Source: Haematococcus lacustris (taxonomy: Eukaryota > Chlorophyta > Chlorophyceae > Chlamydomonadales > Haematococcaceae). Taken from it: a stretch of DNA of 64,000 bases. Made by a program: the position numbers and the translations under genes. Under the pieces are notes generated by a model that made no database searches, was not told where the DNA came from, and saw nothing but the letters and a program-made list of their open reading frames with translations. Location of the stretch: the NCBI GenBank assembly GCA_030144725.1, contig JASKMD010000017.1, positions 11,500,409-11,564,408 on the forward strand. Direction: 5' to 3'. This document shows positions 31,392 to 41,184 of the stretch, piece after piece; position 1 is the first letter of the stretch; the number at the start of each line of letters is the position of its first letter.

Positions 31392-31882
31392 TCAGCCCGA
31401 GAGGCCCGCGCCTCCAAGCAGACCAAGCCGGGTGCGATTGCGCCCTCGGCTCAACAATCCGCCCTCGGTGAGGTTCCGAAGCAAGCCGCCCTTGAACAAG
31501 CCGCCACCCAAACTCTGCCTATCGAGCAAAGGTGTGTCGGTACGCGGGACGAGCTGACGCAGGCCACGTGGCGTCGCTGAAGGCGAATCGCTCAGCGATC
31601 GACCTGCGGCGTTCGGCACATCCGGCCAAACAATGAGGACGACGAAACTCTACAGCGGCGGGCCTGCTGCACAGGCTACCCAAGGCGCTGATTGGCGGGC
31701 AGCTGCTCGCGCTTAACCAACACAGTTCGCAGACGGCGAAGAGATAGGGCGACGACCTGACACCAAGGCTTGAGGTGTTCCTCCCCACCTTGCACACAGG
31801 CTATGGCCAGGCACAAGAGCAGCAGTGCGGCCGCCAGAGATGAGACGACGCGCGCCGAGCGCTTACGAGATACGACCGCCAT
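31392..31882 (-). CDS. Small secreted Gly/Leu-rich protein, two exons
   Basis: Exon 1 (31882-31789) begins at an ATG and reads MAVVSRKRSARVVSSLAAAL followed by LLLCLAIACVQ, a good signal peptide (basic start, then a hydrophobic core). A GT donor and CAG acceptor remove 185 bases. Exon 2 (31603-31392) keeps the frame and ends at TGA, giving 101 aa. The mature part is DSPSATPRGLRQLVPRT then a Gly-Leu-rich section GGGLFKGGLLRNLTEGGLL, with two N-glycosylation sequons (NLT, NRT). It has no cysteine after the signal region. I recognise no family. Secretion to the wall or matrix is inferred from the signal peptide only. The in-phase splice supports the model, but no homology does. Confidence 0.5.
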
Positions 31883-32313
31883 AGCTGTGAGTTGGCTAAC
31901 ACACTGCGACAACGAGACTGAGTCGATTGCAGTGTCTTTACCCATCAATGACCAGTGTGATCGGCCACGAATCCAACTGCAAGGCTCCAAACTGCAAGGC
32001 TCCAAGGGGTTCATTGCTTTGTTTTGTTGGGATTGTCTTGAGTTGCAGCTGGCTATTGCTGCAACTGGCGCCGCCACTTGCGCAACAGGGGCTTGTCGGG
32101 TATGATCACCCAATCCTGGCCTGCCTGGCCTGGCTTTGGCATGGCTGAGCGGTTAGTCCAGTAGCACAGCTCAGTGGGACGTGGCCCTGGGCCGACTGCA
32201 CAGCGGCGAATGTTTGTCACACACATGTCTACACATATCCACAAAATCCGGGCATCTCGGCATTCCAGATCGATCTCAACCGTCCGACACAGCGGCGACA
32301 AAAAGACAGTTGC

Positions 32314-32483
32314 ACGTTTGCTTTCATGCACCATGTCCATGTGCATTGGGTATACTCCACACAGACCATTAACACCATTTGAGTCGGGTCACTATTGCCC
32401 ACTAGTATATTCCCGCTAGTGGCTGCTAGTGGGTACTACTGATCCGGCTCAAATGGAGGCCCTAGTGAGGGACAAGGGGGCTG
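32314..32483 (+). repeat. Dispersed repeat, inverted relative to 40018-40182
   Basis: About 170 bases, roughly 85-90% identical by eye to the reverse complement of 40018-40182. Shared parts include TTTCATGCACCATGTCCATG and CCCGCTAGTGGCTGC. A short piece (CCTAGTGAGGGAC...GGGCTG) recurs at 54347-54372. It ends just before the argJ stop codon, so it may contribute 3' UTR or terminator sequence. Confidence 0.75.
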
Positions 32484-32494
32484 GTATCGCGTCA

Positions 32495-35400
32495 CTATGT
32501 AGTGTATTCTGCGTTGATCTTGACGTAGTCGTAGCTTAAATCGCACCTGCAATCATGAAGGGAGACAACCCAGGGAAACAACAGCCAGTCTTGTTCCTCG
32601 CGCATGACGTCACGCAGCGCTGCACGCGCTGCAGACAAAGCGATAAGTGACGGAACAAAGGGGTCGCACTCACCCCCACGCGTAGCCACTGCCTGGGCCG
32701 CTGCCGACAGTGACCTTGATGTTCACCGTGCCATGCACCCCACACGTGTCCTGCGCACCACACATTCAGAGGACTTGGAGCGAGCGGGTGGGCGGGCGGG
32801 CGAGCGAGGGAGCGGGTAGGCGGGTGGGCGGGCGGCGGGCGGGCGGGCGCAAAACACAACAAGGGACAAGGCAATAAGAGGCACCAGCAAGCAGGAAGGT
32901 GGCGACAGCGATTGCTGGCAGCATCCTTTGTGCGACAAACAAGCAATGCTGCGGAAGGTTTCAAAGCAGCATGTAGCAGCAGGGCTGACCTTGAGGTACT
33001 TGTTAGCCGCAGCCTTGTCAAACGCCAGGGGCTGCCCCTTCTCCATCAGCACCTGGCTGCCCAGCTGCACCCCCAGCTCATTCTGGTCAAAGGGCACGCC
33101 TGAGTAGCCGGCGGCAGCGGCCAGGCGGCCCCAGTTGGGGTCATGGCCAAAGATGGCAGCCTTGGCAAGGTGTGAGCCTGCCACGCTGCGAGCTACCTGT
33201 GGACAGAGCAGCTCAGACTCCGCATCAAGAGCCAGGTCAAGCCCGAGCCTGGATCAAGGCCCTGCGGGCCTCAGCCTGAGTCACTGTCATGATTGGGCTG
33301 CGGCATTGAGCCACACAGGCTGCATGGAACTTGCACCAACCCTGTCCACTGCCAACTCAGTCAAGCCCTTAAGGGCACAGGGCACGTCAAGCTCATCACC
33401 ACACCCAGGGGATGATGGGACTGTGGCCTGTGCTTTGGATCAGATGATGCCAACATGGTAAGGTTGCGCGGGAACAAGGCGGCTTGCGGTGCTACGCTGG
33501 GAGCAGCAGCCATGATGACAGCCCAGATCAGCAGACAAGGGTGGACAGGTCAGGTAGGGCCCTGTGGGCCGGGGTGCATGCTGCATGCTGCTGGGCATGA
33601 TGGGTCGATATGAAGGGAGGGTTCAGGGGAGTGGGGGGTGCTGCATGCCAGGTGCAGGATTCACCCAGCCCAGGTGCTGGTCTGAGGCAAAGGTGCCCAG
33701 TGGAAACATAGGCAGCCTGCATCACAAGGCTGGGAGCAGCGCCCAAGGGTGGCTGGACATGCAGGGAAGGGCTGTTATGGCTAGAGTGTGCTGCATGCTG
33801 CTGGGCTCAACACACCACACCACAGCACAGCTAGGGAACAGATGGCGGCCAGGCTAGGCCTGGAATGTTGCAGCTAGGCTCTTCACCTGGCGGGCTTCAG
33901 CGTCGGTGCGTGCGCCCACGCACAGGATCTCCATCAGACAGGTGGCGCCCTCACCATCCCACGCAATGGCCTTGGCCAGCCCCTGCACACCCAGGAGCAG
34001 CAAGGGAGCAAGGAGGCCAGAGACCTCAGGCAGAGGCACCCTAGCCAGAGGTGCTGTGTCCTGGACAGGCAACAGGTCAGGAGCCTGCACACTTCACGCC
34101 ACCACAGAGTGTTTGCAGCAGAGAGCGACCGGGTTCAAGCCCTCCTGGCTACACCCAGCCACAAACGTCCGCCGTGTGGAAGACCGCTTGAAGCTGCCAC
34201 CTGCTGCAGGCTGATGCGCCCACAAAAGACAGGGTGCCGCATGGGGATTCGAACCTGGCACCTGTTGCCTAGCCGTGCAGCCAGCAGCCAGCAGTGACAT
34301 CCTGACCAACAGGAGCAGAGGCTGGCTGCCCGCCCCTGCCCAGCCAGTCATGGAGCATGCTGGGGTCTAGGGGTGCCACCCTGCTGCCTGGCGCACCTGC
34401 AGCAGTGCTGTGAGTGCTGCCTCGAGCTGCTGGCCCTGGGGGCTGGTGGCGTCCGTGATGAGGGGCGCCCCGCTGGCCCCGCTGGCCAGCCCGATCACGC
34501 AGTCGTTGGTGCTGGTGTCACCGTCGACCTGTAGGCAGCAGGGGGAGGGGAGGGGGCAGAGGGGGACAGTGCGGCAAGGAACCAGGCAGAGAGGGCGGTG
34601 ATGTGACACCCTCCCTAGCACCTGCCAGGGATGGCTGCTGGACAGCTGCTCTCGACTGATTAGGACGCTGCCGACCCCTGACCACTTGGCATGAAACAAA
34701 AAGGCAATGAGCTAGGCCATGTTTAGAATAGTTGCTGAGGAAGCACAGATGAGTTATTCAACGTCATGGGGCAGGTTGGCGTATTGACTGGGATAGGGGG
34801 ACTGGGTAAAGTGAGCGTTGCGGGGTGTGGGTGTGGGCCCAGCAGCAGGGGCCTAACGACTGCGAGGGGACAGGCTCATCCCAGCCCATCCCATCCCATC
34901 CCACCCACCGTAATCTGGTTGAAGGATGCGATTGAGGCCCGGCGCACCATGCCCTGCCAGGCCTCCGCTGACACCGCAGCATCACACGTCACCACACCCA
35001 GCATGGTGGCCATGTTGGGATGGATCATGCCCGACCCCTTGCACATGCCGCCCACATGCACCGGGGTGCCGCCCAGGTTGACCCGCAAGGCAGCTGACTT
35101 GGAGACCAGGTCTGCAGCAGGAGGAGCTGTGAAAGGTAATGATGGGGGCAGCCAGGGGTGGGGCGGGGCGGGGCCGGGCGGGGTCTGTTTGTTGAAGGGC
35201 AAACGCCATACTCCGGGCCTACCAGGCCAAGACCAGGCCAAGGTCTATGTACCTAAGCCAGCATCCGGCCTGACCTGTAGTGGTGATGGCGACAGCGGCC
35301 CTGTGGCCGTCAGCCTGGCTGGAGCCCAGGGTCTTGGTGATCTCAGGGATGGCCGTCATGAAGGCGTCCATCTTCATACGCCGCCCGATCACGCCTGCGG

Positions 35401-37577
35401 CGACAGCAGAGTGACGAAGGGGCTGGAGTGACTGTGATCTGTGTAGCAGCGTAGGTGGCGGCTGTCACGGCAGTAGCCGTGTGGTTGCAGGGTAGGGTGT
35501 GGTTGCCGTGGTTGCAGGTGAGTGGAACTGGCAGCTGCCGTGTGGTTGACCATTCACCAAGCTAGCTAGGTCCGAGCTGGTGCCCTGAGCCGGAGTTTGC
35601 CCCCTGGGTTCCTTTGGCCCCCTGGAGCTGTTGGCGGCTGTGTGCTGGCGGCACCTGTGGACTGCAGCAGCACGTCATCCGGGGCCACCCCCAGCGCTGA
35701 GGCCAGGGCAGATGCGGTTTGCACAGCATCCTGGTAGCCCTGGTCGCCAGTAGCGGCATTGGCCTGGCCGGCATTCGCCATGACCTGCACGTGGGGGGTG
35801 CTCAGACATGCTGGTGGTGCATGGCATGGAGGGGGGGAGAGGGCAGGCCAAGCAGGGTAAGGGGCACACAACTGGTGTTGTATCACAGCATGTGTATTCG
35901 TTTGTATTTCTCTGGGAAGACAGAGAGTCACACAAGATTTTTTCAGGTCCGCGTCATACCCCATAACACCGCATCACACCGCATCATGCCCATCATGCCC
36001 CACGGTGCCACATCCCCAACACAGGCCCACAGGGCTACAGGGCTCTACCTGAGCGCACATGAAGCAAGTGCAGTCGAGCAGAGCAGGTGGCGTGACACAC
36101 CAGCAGTGGCCAGCAGTCTAGCCTGGCCCTGCCAACAACTGCCAACTGCCACCCCCTGCCTGTCCCCCTCGACTCCACTCCTTGCCTGGCCCCCCTTCCC
36201 CCCCTGCACTCCACCGCCCCAGCCCTGCCCCTCACCGCCCGCACTGTCTTCTTGCGGCTGAGCACGTCCTTGCAGTACAGGACAGGTGCGGCGCACATGA
36301 CGTTGGTGGTGAAGGTGCCGCCCACCACTGCGTCCTCATCCGCCACCACCAGGGCCAGGTCAGCCTTCACGCCGCTGGCCCGCAGCCCGGCGTATGCCCC
36401 TGGACTCAACCGGATTGAGAGCAACCAGTGGTCGAAGTTTGGACGAGATAGTTGTTGTACTAAGAGGCTTGCTTGCAGAGTGCAAGCCTGTGGCGGAGCA
36501 GGTCTATGGAGCAGCCAACAGTAAAGAGAGCACTGCCCCATCTGCTGCGGTGTGAGGCTCAGTTGAGCAAGCACGCGGAGTCTGGTATGGGTGGCAGAAT
36601 GTATGTCTGCATGTGCGGGATGGCAAAGCAGTGGGAGCTTGGCGGGGCACTCATGAGAGCAGCACAGGAGCTGCTAAGGTTGTGGAGTGCTAGCAGTGCC
36701 ATGAGAGGGGTCACACCGCTCGCTGGTGCCATCTGAGGGGGAAGGAGAAGGAAGAGAAGGAGGAGCCGGTGGAGGTCACAAGAAGCAGGGCCTAAGCTCT
36801 ATAGCCTTGTGAGGCAGGCTTGTGCAAGTGTAGGTGTGACTGCAAACGTGTCGTGTGGTGGATGGAGTGCATGTGGACGTGTCCATGCTGATGTGCATGT
36901 GAACGTGACGTTTGGTGTGCATGTGGATATGTCTCGTGTGACTTGGCTGATGTGCTGACTGAGTGAGAGTGTTATGGGAGTGTCATCCAGCCCATCAGTC
37001 TTCTGTGTGTAGTGGCTATGGACCCGTGAATGGTGACATGCTTGGTAAAGGTTTCAGTGTGACATGTCGCTCTTAGTCCAGTTCTCTAGCAGTTTATGTG
37101 ACGCAAGATCTGTGCTCCTCAGCACAGCGACACAGGGGCACCTACACCACCATTGCCATCCTCATCAGTGGCCCCACCAGCTGCAACAGGCACACATGGC
37201 GCTTGACACTGCAGCACTAGGCACCGTCCTGGGCTGCACCGCTGCCGTGCATCAACCGCCTGGGAGGTGCCAGGTAAGCACACCAGGCAAGGGCCAGGGT
37301 GATGTCAGCGCAGCACACAGTAGGTCCTCGGGCCAGCAGCTGGCGGTAAAGTCCGGGGCCGGGGCCGGGGCCGGGGCCGGGGCTGGGGCCGGGGCCGGGG
37401 CTGGGGCAGAGCCCAGGCCTGGCGCCTACCTGTTGCCTTGAAGCCCTTTGGTGTGGTGACGTTCCCCTCGGGCACCTTCTCCCACTGGCCATCAGGAATG
37501 AGGTCCGGCGCAGCTGGGATCTGAAAGGAGTCTGGCGCTGTGGAGATGGCAGCTGGGGGCGCCTGGGCAGGCAACGA
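32495..37577 (-). CDS. argJ: Glutamate N-acetyltransferase / amino-acid N-acetyltransferase (ArgJ)
   Basis: ArgJ moves the acetyl group from N-acetylornithine to glutamate (and may make N-acetylglutamate) in the cyclic arginine pathway, normally in the plastid. Exons at about 37577-37430, 36399-36236, 35784-35655, 35394-35275, 35111-34909, 34528-34397, 33982-33887, 33196-32990, 32750-32674 and 32546-32495 join in frame. Diagnostic parts are [34 protein letters not shown], the self-cleavage site [15 protein letters not shown] with its nucleophile Thr, the substrate loop [55 protein letters not shown] and the family-typical C-terminus [16 protein letters not shown]. The first listed exon starts after a CAG acceptor, so at least one more 5' exon with the ATG and transit peptide lies upstream. 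I could not define it. Confidence 0.95.
34108..34310 (-). other. tRNA-like (SINE-like) motifs in an argJ intron
   Basis: On the minus strand this intron holds a polymerase III B-box-like GGTTCGAATCC (around 34239-34249) downstream of an A-box-like TGGTCAGGATG. A second near-B-box (GGTTCAAGCCC) is on the + strand near 34131. The T stem does not pair and no acceptor stem forms, so this is not a tRNA gene. A decayed tRNA-derived SINE is possible. Confidence 0.25.
37350..37412 (+). repeat. (GGGGCC)n tract in an argJ intron
   Basis: About nine near-perfect GGGGCC units with two GGGGCT variants, just after the donor site of the first recognised argJ exon. The + strand is G-rich, and it is C-rich in the pre-mRNA sense. 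Confidence 0.85.
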
Positions 37578-38600
37578 CTGCAGCAGGGGTCAAGCCCGGC
37601 AGCCATTCTCAGATCCATGGGCTGTGCGGGGCTGGTGGCATGTGGCAGGGGCCGCTGCAGCCCTGCTTGACTGACAGACCAGCGAGGATGGGAGGGAAGC
37701 CCTGCACACCCTCTCTAGCCTGGCCTTTTGGCTGTATAATCCCTAGGGCAAGGAGGGCTAAGATCCGGCGACAAGAGGCTGTAACACCGCCCACTGTCAG
37801 CCCAGTGCCCAGTGGCAGTCTGGAGTGCAGTGGTGTGTCACAGGCAGATCCAAATTGTGTCTGCTGGCATATGTGCATGGACATCATTCCATAGTGATAG
37901 CAAACCATGGCTCTTCAGGCAACAGCTCAGGGGGTTGGGCGCCCACGGCAGTGGTAAGGCCCCTCTCAGCCCCAGGCTCACTATCCCTTTCGTCATGAGA
38001 TGTATGTCCAACCAATGCTGTGTCATGGGTGGCGCCGGGCTTCCTCACCAATCGCGCGGGCAGGCGAGGTCGCACGACCGGGCAGCAGGCCCGAGACCCT
38101 GCACATTTGCATCAGCGCGATGGCGCGATTGGTCAATCACCCAGCAAGGTGCTAAGAACAAGCGGCATCATCCTCAGCGGCACTGCGGCTTAAACTCTAA
38201 GGATGTTCGCGGATCCCTCCATCGCACACATGCAAGGCTGTATACCTGCCATAGCTCGCTGCTGCATCGCCAACATTGAGGAAGGCTTTTGGTCGATCAC
38301 CAGGGATCCGGTTGGTCGATTTGCAGTCTGAGGCTGTTGCTTGAGACCGCAGGGATCAAGGCAGTGAGGCGCGAGTGCAAATGTGCAAAATGTGCAAAAA
38401 ATGATATGTCTAAGTAGTCAATGCAGTGCCTAGTGCACAAAACTGCAATGCAGGCTCCTTCCCCTGGGCTTGCGGTGAAGTCATGTGCAGCCGGCTACTA
38501 CCCATTTATCGGTTACATCTTGCCTGTACGGCCATAGTAAAAGTAAAAGTATTAAAGTAGTAAACGTTTCTAGTAGTTGGTGGCAGCGGGTGACAGAAAA
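37578..38600. other. argJ upstream region
   Basis: This region must contain the missing first argJ exon and the promoter. Inverted CCAAT-type motifs ACCAATCGCGC (38047-38057) and GCGCGATTGGT (38126-38136) lie about 70 bases apart and could be promoter elements. A candidate ATG exon (MQQRAMAG on the minus strand near 38270) has a GT donor but cannot be confirmed. Nothing else is recognisable. Confidence 0.35.
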
Positions 38601-38633
38601 GCATCAGACAAACAAAACTCATTCAACATGGAA

Positions 38634-38682
38634 CAACTTGATTGACTGTGAATGATCTCACTCAGCTACTGCAATCAAGTTG
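38634..38682. ncRNA. Candidate structured RNA element in a Fanzor 3' flank (copy 1)
   Basis: Perfect 11-bp stem CAACTTGATTG (38634-38644) with CAATCAAGTTG (38672-38682) around a 27-base loop containing ATCTCACTCAGCTACT. It lies about 135 bases beyond the stop of the Fanzor subfamily-B fragment at 38818. The related copy at 42314 keeps the stem by paired changes at two positions. Position and covariation suggest an RNA scaffold such as an omega RNA. Expression is not shown, and the strand is uncertain. Confidence 0.45.
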
Positions 38683-38817
38683 AAGCATCCTCGGTCGCAC
38701 CCTTGATGACTACAGACCCCAATCCGGTGGCACTTTCCCCCTAGACCACTGGGCACTCCATCCAAACTAACAGCTTGATGCTTCGTAAGGCTAATAGCCT
38801 GTCCAAATTACTAGGGC
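38639..38817 (-). repeat. Conserved 3' flank of Fanzor subfamily B
   Basis: Closely similar to 52955-53139, which stands in the same position next to the second subfamily-B fragment. Shared landmarks are AGCATCCTCGGTC, CACCCTTGATGACT, GGTGGCACTTTCCC, CACTGGGCA and ATCAGCTTGATGCTT-like sequence. It is non-coding in both copies, which argues that the whole element, not only the gene, was copied. Confidence 0.7.
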
Positions 38818-39545
38818 CTATGCATTGCTGCGGGCCCTGTCATCAATGCCCCGCTGGTACTCTGCTGCCCGGTGCAACCGCTGCCTGCCCTTGGGCAGTC
38901 GGTCATTGACCAGCTTGTAGCCCTGCTGGTACTCCTTGCCAATGGGGGGCAGAGCCTCCCGGTCCGTCCAGCTGCACAACTCCAAGGGGCGCTGCATGCT
39001 CTTACCAATGCGCTGGAAGTTCAGGCATCCGTTGGTGTCCCGGTCCAGCCACCTGCCCCATGTGGGGCCTTTGGGGGGTGGGACTGGACCAGGTGGGGGC
39101 TGGCAGGGGGCTGGTCCTGGGCAGGGGGAGGTGGGTCCTGGGCAGGGGGAGGGGGATTGGGCGGCACCTCATGGCACCACAGCAGGCCCCGCACATACTT
39201 CCCATGCCGCCAGCCGCTAGATCACCTGGCCTGCTGGGGTTACCCAGTCTTCGGGCCTAAGCCGGTCAAGTGGAAGGTGCAGCTCACAAAGCTGGGGGGC
39301 ATGCACAGACGAGCGGACACGGCTGGTCGGGAACTCATGCACGGTCACCAGCTTGTCAGGCCTGACATTGGCCTGACACTGGCCTGCTAGGCTGCCATCT
39401 TGCGCCCCCTTGGCCTTCCACCACCCTTGCTGAAACAGCTTGCTCACAGGAACACCGCCACTCCCCTCTCCCGGCCGTAGTGATGGCGTGACACCCACTT
39501 GATCCCCTCCACTGGAGGCTCCAGCACCCAGCAGACGCATGCACC
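38818..39545 (-). pseudogene. Fanzor (TnpB-like nuclease) subfamily B, broken C-terminal half
   Basis: In pieces of different frames on the minus strand: KLVTVHEFPTSRVRSSVHAP (RuvC-II region; catalytic Glu kept, the preceding Asp replaced by His), QLCELHLPLDRLRPEDWVTPAGQVI, then a TAG where the sister copy has CAG, a deletion of about 20 bases, LLWCHEV-like sequence, a Pro-rich linker, and GRWLDRDTNGCLNFQRIGK (RuvC-III with its Asp). It ends RARSNA plus stop at 38818. The N-terminal half with RuvC-I is missing. Fanzors are eukaryotic RNA-guided DNA nucleases related to bacterial TnpB. This copy cannot be active. Confidence 0.8.
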
Positions 39546-41184
39546 CATCTTACATATTGAGTGTGAAGGTGAATGGTGAGCTTCCACGCGAGCTTCCACG
39601 CACAGCATAGCTGCCTAGAACGGCAAGCAGCGTGTGGAGGCTATGATGGTGTGGCCAGTGAAGCAGACCAAACTGTGTGAGAACTCTACACCCACACCCA
39701 CACGGTGCTGCTTGGTCCGGTATTCAATGGCTTTTCGCTGCGAGACGGGCCTACTGTACTAGTGTATATGTAGCAGGGGTCGCAGGGGCTGTCGAATAAC
39801 ACAATCCTCACAAGAAAGGGTGACGAGAAGAGATGGGCCGAATGTTCAACTTTTACATAGTATTACAATGCCTGCCAACAATTTGCATAGCACAAGAAAG
39901 AACCCGCCTTGCACTAAGACAGAAAACATGCAATGTAGCGATGATGACCATCACAGGCGCTGGCCTACTGATCACAAAACCACGCAGACTGCACTTCAGA
40001 GCAGCAGCCACGAACAGCCCCCTTGCCCTTCACTAGGGCTTCCATTTGAGCCGGACCAGTAGTGGCCACTGGCAGCCACTAGCGGGAATACAAGCGGGCA
40101 ATAGTAGCCCGACTCAGATGGTGTTAACGGGCTGTGTCGAGTATACCCAATGCACATGGACATGGTGCATGAAAGCAAACGTCAGGTATTGTAACAGTTG
40201 CTGAAGCCGTGCGTGGTACAGCTAATGGTGTGAGTGGAGAAAACGGCGGCTCCTGCGGCCCACAATGATATTGTTTATGCTATTGCTCGTAGCCCCAGCC
40301 AGGCCACCAGAAAGACTGGCAGTGGTGCCGGGCGGCAGCTGGCCAGCAGGGGTTGAGGTGAGCGTGCCGGGGGAGATATCAAATGTGGGTTCCACATCAT
40401 CCACTACAGGTGGTTGGCCTGAGGGTTACGCAGGCAAACACAACTCACTCAACATGGAACAACATGTTTGACTGTGGGTAATCTCAAAGCTAAGGAATGG
40501 GTCGCTGTCTGGGTAAGGAGGACAACGCCCAGATTGAGGGTTGGGCAGACAGTACGGCTATTGCATGCAAGTGACACACCAACAACACCCAGCTGTGCAG
40601 CAGGGCAAAAGCACAGCTAAGGACGCAACTTAGGATGCAGCCGGCCGATGACATCACGGATGTCGCTACGCGGTATCTGACCTCTACACACCTTGCTGCG
40701 AGCTTGGACTTTGACCGCGAACCATTGACGCGGTGTTGAAAGTCACCAGCAGCAGCAGAAGGCTCAGTGCCACAGAAACTCGCCCTCGATTACAGGCAAC
40801 TGCCATGGTCGTGGCTAACCTTGGACACTGCGCGAGAGTCTCCTGTAGTTATTGGCAATGATAGAAGAATATCAGAGCCGCAGACAGACCCGTTACGCTT
40901 CGCGTGTGACCATCGCCAAACCTCTTGCTTGTCCCACCGTCGTGGCTTAGGTCGCCAAGGAGTTTTAGAATGAGTCTCTAGAGCCTGTAGTCCACACTGT
41001 GGGGCAGTAGCACCCATTACTCAGCTGGGTATTGGGTAGCCTACGTATTGGTTGAGTATGCAGGTACGGTGTCATCATGCGTGCATCAAAACGATGCTGC
41101 ACCCTTACATATCTGATTTACTGATCGGCATGGTGTGACCGGAAAGCAACGGTGCCTCTCCGGTGCAGCAGTCAGCGCAGTGCC
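39546..41184. other. Intergenic stretch upstream of the DJ-1 gene
   Basis: It contains the inverted dispersed repeat (40018-40182) and a short Fanzor-flank fragment at 40430-40490 with one hairpin arm only (CAACATGTTTG, 40460-40470). A minus-strand frame at 40404-40222 (MDDVEPTFDISPGTLTSTPAG) resembles no family I know. The DJ-1 promoter should lie in 40500-41184, but no clear motif stands out. Confidence 0.45.
40018..40182 (-). repeat. Dispersed repeat, inverted copy of 32314-32483
   Basis: Reverse-complement partner of the repeat beside the argJ stop codon, about 85-90% identical by eye. The pair flanks the argJ gene in opposite orientation and could allow inversion by recombination. Confidence 0.75.

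Noticed and set aside
34220..34310. Possible tRNA gene (GGTTCGAATCC box on the minus strand)
   Set aside because: The T stem does not pair and there is no acceptor stem. At most a SINE remnant. Similar B-box-like hits near 46782 and 22385 also fail.
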